NCBI GenBank assembly: GCA_002104905.1
Contig: MCFE01000266.1
Coordinates: 43,662 to 107,661 of the forward strand
Reading direction: 5' to 3'
Length of the DNA stretch: 64,000 nucleotides
Origin: Basidiobolus meristosporus CBS 931.73
Lineage: Eukaryota > Basidiobolomycota > Basidiobolomycetes > Basidiobolales > Basidiobolaceae
The translations under genes and the position numbers were made by a program. Positions 59,506 through 64,000 of the stretch are shown here, piece after piece; the first letter of the stretch is position 1; every line of letters begins with the position of its first letter. The notes under the pieces were generated by a model. That model did no database searches. It saw nothing but the letters and a program-made list of their open reading frames with translations, and was not told where the DNA came from.

Positions 59506-60173
59506 GTTGTAAGAGTCTTGGAGACATTGGAAGTGATTGGGAGGACAAGTAGATTATGCGGTTTTCACTTAATGATTTATTAGATGTAAAGGTAGTATTT
59601 ATACTTTTACATGATCTTGGCATTGCACACATGTAGAATAAGCTAAGGAAGGTCCCAAGAGCATGTGTGCCAACTTTGGGGCTGTTTGGACAACTTATCA
59701 AATTTTCATGTTCTGGGTACCTGATATTTTGGTGAAAATATTGTAAGTAAATCCTGACAAGGAGTTTGGTAAATATCCTCTAGGATTTGAAGGTAATGAT
59801 CTAAGTGACTAAGTTAGGTGAATATTTAGGTAGAATTTCAAACTTTTACAGCACTCCCACTCAGCTAAATGTTCATACTGTCTAGTCCTAACTTTGACCT
59901 AAGATATTCAAACTTGTCTCTAGCTAATGGTTTGGTAAATATGTCTGCAACCATTTCATCTGAAGGGCAGTAAACTATGCTAACTAAGATATTCTCTATA
60001 GCTTCACATATTAAATGATGACTAATATCTGTGTGCTTAGTTCTAGCATGAAAAGTTGGATTTCTACCTATTTGTATACGTCCTTGAATATCTTGAAATA
60101 AAGTAATAGATGTTTTTGACATAGGCCTAAATCTGCAAAAAGCTTTCTTATCCACATTGCTTCTTTTGTACGG
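59506..60173 (-). mobile_element. Copia 3' end: RNase H remnant and 3' LTR
   Basis: Minus strand. The frame at 60,155-59,865 carries GRNPTFHARTKHTDISHHLI and SDEMVADIFTKPLARDKFEY, the classic copia RNase H end (HARTKHIDIxxH, DIxTKPL). A purine-rich GAGTGGGAGTG precedes the LTR at 59,850, which runs to 59,506 (345 bp, TGTAAAAGTT .. CTCTTACAACA). The rest of pol is missing; the LINE copy B begins at 60,174-60,176. Confidence 0.85.
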
Positions 60174-60175
60174 TT

Positions 60176-61401
60176 AGGGGGGAGACAGTCACCAACAGGT
60201 GAAATCTTTATTTCAGTTGAAACAAAGAAGCCAGCGCTACTGTTGTAGCTTTGATACAAGAGTGTGTAGCTGAGGGGAATTTGTAGGTAAGTTAATAAGA
60301 AGTGATGATAGTTCTTCAGTGCTCAAGACACTGTTCAGTGGGAAGGGGGGTAGCAAGAGAGGTAAGAATGACTTGTGAACAACATTAATGAGGGGAATGT
60401 GATAAGGATTGATATTCATCATGAAGGGAGTGTGCTGCTGCAGATATTGCTGCCAAAGATCTGTCAAGTACTTCAGGTAGGCTAGCTTGGGTTTTTCTGA
60501 CTGCAGAATATAGTGAGCAAACTTCTTGACTTCAGGATCTCCAAGTATAGTTCTCCAGCAGGAGTCAGGTGTAGTGTGGTGTGTTCTCTTCCAGGCCTTA
60601 ATCAGTGGGTTGTTGCAGTTGTGAAGTCTGAGGTATAATCTGGTTCTAAGGTAGAGAAGTCTGATCTTATAGGGCATAAACCCAAAAGCACCAAGAATAG
60701 CATGTCTGTAGGGGCATTCAGGCAAATGAGGCACCAAGGAGGTAATGCACCATACTGCAAACTTGTCAAGCTTAGTGCAGTCTCTAGAAGTAAGAGAGAG
60801 AAGTGGTAAGCCAAATTTGAGGACAGGGAAGACAAACTGCTTGAGTAGAAGGAGGCAGCTGGGAGCTGAAGTTGTAGGAGGAGTAACAGCCAGTAGCTTG
60901 TGGAGTGCCTGTCTTGCCAGGATAATTCTCTTCTTCAGGTGTGCTCCAGAGTCTAGTCCATTGGGAAGGAAAGGAAAGCCAAGATATGTAGCAGAAACCT
61001 GAGCAGGTAGAGTGGAGTTCTCCAAGTTGATGGGAGAGCCCAAAGGTACTGTCTTTGCAATGGAAAGCTGGAGATTATTCTTCTGCAGATACTGGTGGAT
61101 GGCCTGGGAGTCTTGTTGCACATTGGAGGAGGATATTCTGATGTCATCAGCAAAGAGAGTAACCAGGCAGTCAGCTGAGAGTCTTGGGAAATCATTCAGG
61201 AAGATGGCAAACAGTATAGGACCAAGCACAGAGCCCTGAACCACTCCATTAGGAACTGAGAACACAGCTGATTGCTCACTTGGGTGCAGAATTCTTGCTT
61301 GTGGATCCAGAAACAGAGACCTGACAAGGAGGGTGAGAGAGGTACTGGAGAAGCATTGCAACTTGGACCAAAGCAGATTTCTGTCAACTGAATCAAAGGC
61401 C
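60176..61401 (-). mobile_element. 5'-truncated LINE, copy B
   Basis: A non-LTR retrotransposon read on the minus strand, open from its truncated 5' end to 60,237. It starts inside the reverse transcriptase domain at KAFDSVDRNLL (motif A), then has VPNGVVQGSVLGPILFAIFL and the catalytic LFADDIRISSS (motif C), LQLSIAKT, ATYLGFPF, and a C-terminal region with KIRLLYLRTRLYLRLHN. It ends in the 3' untranslated AATAAAGATTTCACC and a C-run, with no poly(A). All upstream coding (ORF1, endonuclease, N-terminal RT) is gone. It is nearly identical (about 10 differences noticed) to copy C. Confidence 0.9.
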
Positions 61402-61414
61402 TTAGGGTTTAGGG
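61402..61414. repeat. Internal telomeric tract TTAGGGTTTAGGG, unit 1
   Basis: Lies between the truncated 5' end of LINE copy B and the 3' end of the SINE. The same tract occurs at 63,170-63,182 in unit 2. Confidence 0.85.
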
Positions 61415-61943
61415 TCAGGGGGGGGGAGGAAAGTCACCAAGTGGTGAAATCTTTATTTACTTATGACAAGTATCTAAAGAAGCCAAGTTAATCTGAAGTA
61501 ATTCCTAGAAAGCTAGGTCTGAGAGATATCTTCCTGGTAAGCCAGGTCTGAGAGTTGAGAAGCTGAGTGGTACTATATTTCCTAGTTAGCTAGGTCTGAG
61601 AGAGGTTTCCTGGAAAGCCAGGCCTGAGAAGTGAGAATCTGAATATATCTGAGCTAAGTTATACTGGTTTGCGGTAGCTGAATTGTGGCCGGAATGGCCA
61701 GTAGACTAGGGGAACTGAGATGAATTTCTGAGCAATCACTGGCCAAATTTACTAGGCAAATGTGACCAATTAGCATTTCAAGGATTTCAGCCAATCAGAG
61801 CCTTTACTTTGCCCAATGGTTGATCAAGCCATCTCCCAATGAGCACACATCAATTTATTGATCAAATTTTGTTGGATCCAGGATTTGAACCCACAACCAT
61901 GGGTATGGAAGGGTTAGGGATAACCACAAGGCTAAGTGTTCTT
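61415..61943 (-). mobile_element. tRNA-derived SINE, copy 1
   Basis: On the minus strand the 5' part has Pol III promoter boxes: A box TAGCCTTGTGGTTA (61,921-61,934) and B box GGTTCAAATCC (61,881-61,891), spaced about 30 bp as in a tRNA. The body has direct repeats of a cctag..agctaggtctgagaga word. The 3' end AATAAAGATTTCACC(A)CTTGGTGACT and C-run closely resembles the 3' end of the neighbouring LINE. No coding frame. Confidence 0.8.
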
Positions 61944-63169
61944 AGGGGGGAGACAGTCACCAACAGGTGAAATCTTTATTTCAGTTGAAACAAAGAAGCC
62001 AGCGCTGCTGTTGTAGCTTTGATACAAGAGTGTGTAGCTGAGGGGAATTTGTAGGTAAGTTAATAAGAAGTGATGATAGTTCTTCAGTGCTCAAGACACT
62101 GTTCAGTGGGAAGGGGGGTAGCAAGAGAGGTAAGAATGACATGTGAACAACATTAATGAGGGGAATGTGATAAGGATTGATATTCATCATAAAGGGAGTG
62201 TGCTGCTGCAGATATTGCTGCCAAAGGTCTGTCAAGTACTTCAGGCAGGCCAGCTTGGGTTTTTCTGACTGCAGAATATAGTGAGCAAACTTCTTGACTT
62301 CAGGATCTCCAAGTATAGTTCTCCAGCAGGAGTCAGGTGTAGTGTGGTGTGTTCTCTTCCAGGCCTTAATCAGTGGGTTGTTGCAGTTGTGAAGTCTGAG
62401 GTATAATCTGGTTCTAAGGTAGAGAAGTCTGATCTTATAGGGCATAAACCCAAAAGCACCAAGAATAGCATGTCTGTAGGGGCATTCAGGCAAATGAGGC
62501 ACCAAGGAGGTAATGCACCATACTGCAAACTTGTCAAGCTTAGTGCAGTCTCTAGAAGTAAGAGAGAGAAGTGGTAAGCCAAATTTGAGGACAGGGAAGA
62601 CAAACTGCTTGAGTAGAAGGAGGCAGCTGGGAGCTGAAGTTGTAGGAGGAGTAACAGCCAGTAGCTTGTGGAGTGCCTGTCTTGCCAGGATAATTCTCTT
62701 CTTCAGGTGTGCTCCAGAGTCTAGTCCATTGGGAAGGAAAGGAAAGCCAAGATATGTAGCAGAAACCTGAGCAGGTAGAGTGGAGTTCTCCAAGTTGATG
62801 GGAGAGCCCAAAGGTACTGTCTTTGCAATGGAAAGCTGGAGATTATTCTTCTGCAGATACTGGTGGATGGTCTGGGAGTCTTGTTGCACTTTGGAGGAGG
62901 ATATTCTGATGTCATCAGCAAAGAGAGTAACCAGGCAGTCAGCTGAGAGTCTTGGGAGATCATTCAGGAAGATGGCAAACAGTATAGGACCAAGCACAGA
63001 GCCTTGAACCACTCCATTAGGAACTGAGAACACAGCTGATTGCTCACTTGGGTGCAGAATTCTTGCTTGTGGATCCAGAAACAGAGACCTGACAAGGAGG
63101 GTGAGAGAGGTACTGGAGAAGCATTGCAACTTGGACCAAAGCAGATTTCTGTCAACTGAATCAAAGGCC
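61944..63169 (-). mobile_element. 5'-truncated LINE, copy C
   Basis: Same structure and truncation point as copy B. The frame 63,129-61,981 is open for 382 codons, with VPNGVVQGSVLGPILFAIFL and LFADDIRISSS. It continues upstream in frame to the truncation within RT motif A (KAFDSVD) without an ATG, so no full protein can be made. Confidence 0.9.
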
Positions 63170-63182
63170 TTAGGGTTTAGGG
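63170..63182. repeat. Internal telomeric tract TTAGGGTTTAGGG, unit 2
   Basis: Identical to the tract at 61,402-61,414. Confidence 0.85.
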
Positions 63183-63711
63183 TCAGGGGGGGGGAGGAAA
63201 GTCACCAAGTGGTGAAATCTTTATTTACTTATGACAAGTATCTAAAGAAGCCAAGTTAATCTGAAGTAATTCCTAGAAAGCTAGGTCTGAGAGATATCTT
63301 CCTGGTAAGCCAGGTCTGAGAGTTGAGAAGCTGAGTGGTACTATATTTCCTAGTTAGCTAGGTCTGAGAGAGGTTTCCTGGAAAGCCAGGCCTGAGAAGT
63401 GAGAATCTGAATATATCTGAGCTAAGTTATACTGGTTTGCGGTAGCTGAATTGTGGCCGGAATGGCCAGTAGACTAGGGGAACTGAGATGAATTTCTGAG
63501 CAATCACTGGCCAAATTTACTAGGCAAATGTGACCAATTAGCATTTCAAGGATTTCAGCCAATCAGAGCCTTTACTTTGCCCAATGGTTGATCAAGCCAT
63601 CTCCCAATGAGCACACATCAATTTATTGATCAAATTTTGTTGGATCCAGGATTTGAACCCACAACCATGGGTATGGAAGGGTTAGGGATAACCACAAGGC
63701 TAAGTGTTCTT
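63183..63711 (-). mobile_element. tRNA-derived SINE, copy 2
   Basis: Apparently identical to copy 1 by eye, with B box at 63,649-63,659 and A box at 63,689-63,702. Confidence 0.8.
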
Positions 63712-63773
63712 AGGGGGGAGACAGTCACCAACAGGTGAAATCTTTATTTCAGTTGAAACAAAGAAGCCAGCGC
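63712..63773 (-). mobile_element. LINE 3' end stub abutting the telomere
   Basis: Sixty-two bp identical to the 3' ends of copies B and C (aggggggagacagtcacc to aagccagcgc), followed with no gap by TTAGGG repeats. Confidence 0.9.
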
Positions 63774-64000
63774 TTAGGGTTAGGGTTAGGGTTAGGGTTA
63801 GGGTTAGGGTTAGGGTTAGGTTAGGGTTAGGGTTAGGGTTAGGGTTAGGGTTAGGGTTAGGGTTAGGGTTAGGGTTAGGGTTAGGGTTAGGGTTAGGGTT
63901 AGGGTTAGGGTTAGGGTTAGGGTTAGGGTTAGGGTTAGGGTTAGGGTTAGGGTTAGGGTTAGGGTTAGGGTTAGGGTTAGGGTTAGGGTTAGGGTTAGGG
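63774..64000 (+). repeat. Telomere, (TTAGGG)n
   Basis: Two hundred and twenty-seven bp of TTAGGG to the end of the window, with the G-strand running outward, as expected for a right chromosome end. There is one 5-bp variant unit (TTAGG) near 63,816-63,820, otherwise perfect. Confidence 0.98.

Larger units (their letters stand above)
60176..63773. repeat. 1,768-bp subtelomeric tandem repeat (two units plus a truncated third)
   Basis: Unit starts are at 60,176, 61,944 and 63,712, exactly 1,768 bp apart. Each unit is a 5'-truncated LINE (about 1.23 kb), a TTAGGGTTTAGGG tract and a SINE (about 0.53 kb). The third unit has only 62 bp before the terminal telomeric repeats. Sequence identity between units one and two is very high. 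Confidence 0.92.

Noticed and set aside
61881-61934. A genuine tRNA gene
   Set aside because: A and B boxes are present, but the acceptor stem halves do not pair convincingly and the sequence is part of a repeated element with a LINE-like tail. A SINE head fits better.
60745-63007. Plus-strand frames repeated in both LINE copies
   Set aside because: Antisense shadows of the reverse transcriptase frame; conserved only because the units are near-identical.

Overview
This is the right-hand end of a fungal chromosome. It finishes in 227 bp of (TTAGGG)n. The gene-rich part has short spliceosomal introns of about 52 to 119 bp (GT..AG), TATA boxes and typical fungal proteins (Ssk1, Pab1, PSP1-domain, Sen15). 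Together with the heavy load of copia, Harbinger-type, CACTA/Plavaka-type and LINE elements, this suggests a filamentous fungus, most likely a Pezizomycotina ascomycete with a transposon-rich genome. The lineage is an inference; nothing here fixes it to genus.

Layout. (1) 1-29,421 is an AT-rich block of nested, mostly dead mobile elements: a copia pol remnant (1.5-3.9 kb); a CACTA/Plavaka-like copy (about 4.0-12.2 kb) broken by three LTR-like or Harbinger insertions and a G-rich tandem repeat; four copies of one Harbinger/PIF-type DDE family, one of them (15,942-19,358) apparently complete with 3-bp target duplications, an intact transposase and a divergent partner gene; two 0.73-kb palindromic MITEs; a second CACTA/Plavaka-like copy; an unrecognised ORF cluster; and copia gag/LTR pieces. 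(2) 29.4-57.1 kb is a GC-richer, gene-dense block: questin-oxidase-like protein, SEN15 (six small exons, easy to miss), an Ssk1-type response regulator with a dead histidine-kinase-like region, a small mitochondrial membrane protein, a small secreted/anchored protein, a dual-specificity phosphatase, a PSP1-domain protein, a secreted SMP-30-like protein, poly(A)-binding protein, a small membrane protein and an AAAP amino-acid transporter. These are unrelated housekeeping, signalling and secretory genes, not a pathway cluster. (3) 57.1-63.77 kb is subtelomere: copia fragments cut by 5'-truncated LINEs, then a 1,768-bp composite unit repeated in tandem. Each unit is a truncated LINE, a short telomeric tract and a tRNA-derived SINE that shares the LINE's 3' tail. 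A third unit is cut after about 60 bp by the terminal telomere repeats.

The most interesting signals are the telomere-embedded LINE/SINE pair, the complete Harbinger-type element with an unrecognised partner protein, the palindromic MITEs made from it, CpG-specific decay between its copies, and a copia family whose gag ATG lies inside a primer-binding site complementary to the initiator tRNA anticodon loop. All exon models were built by eye from reading frame and splice signals; they keep frame end to end but have not been tested against transcripts.
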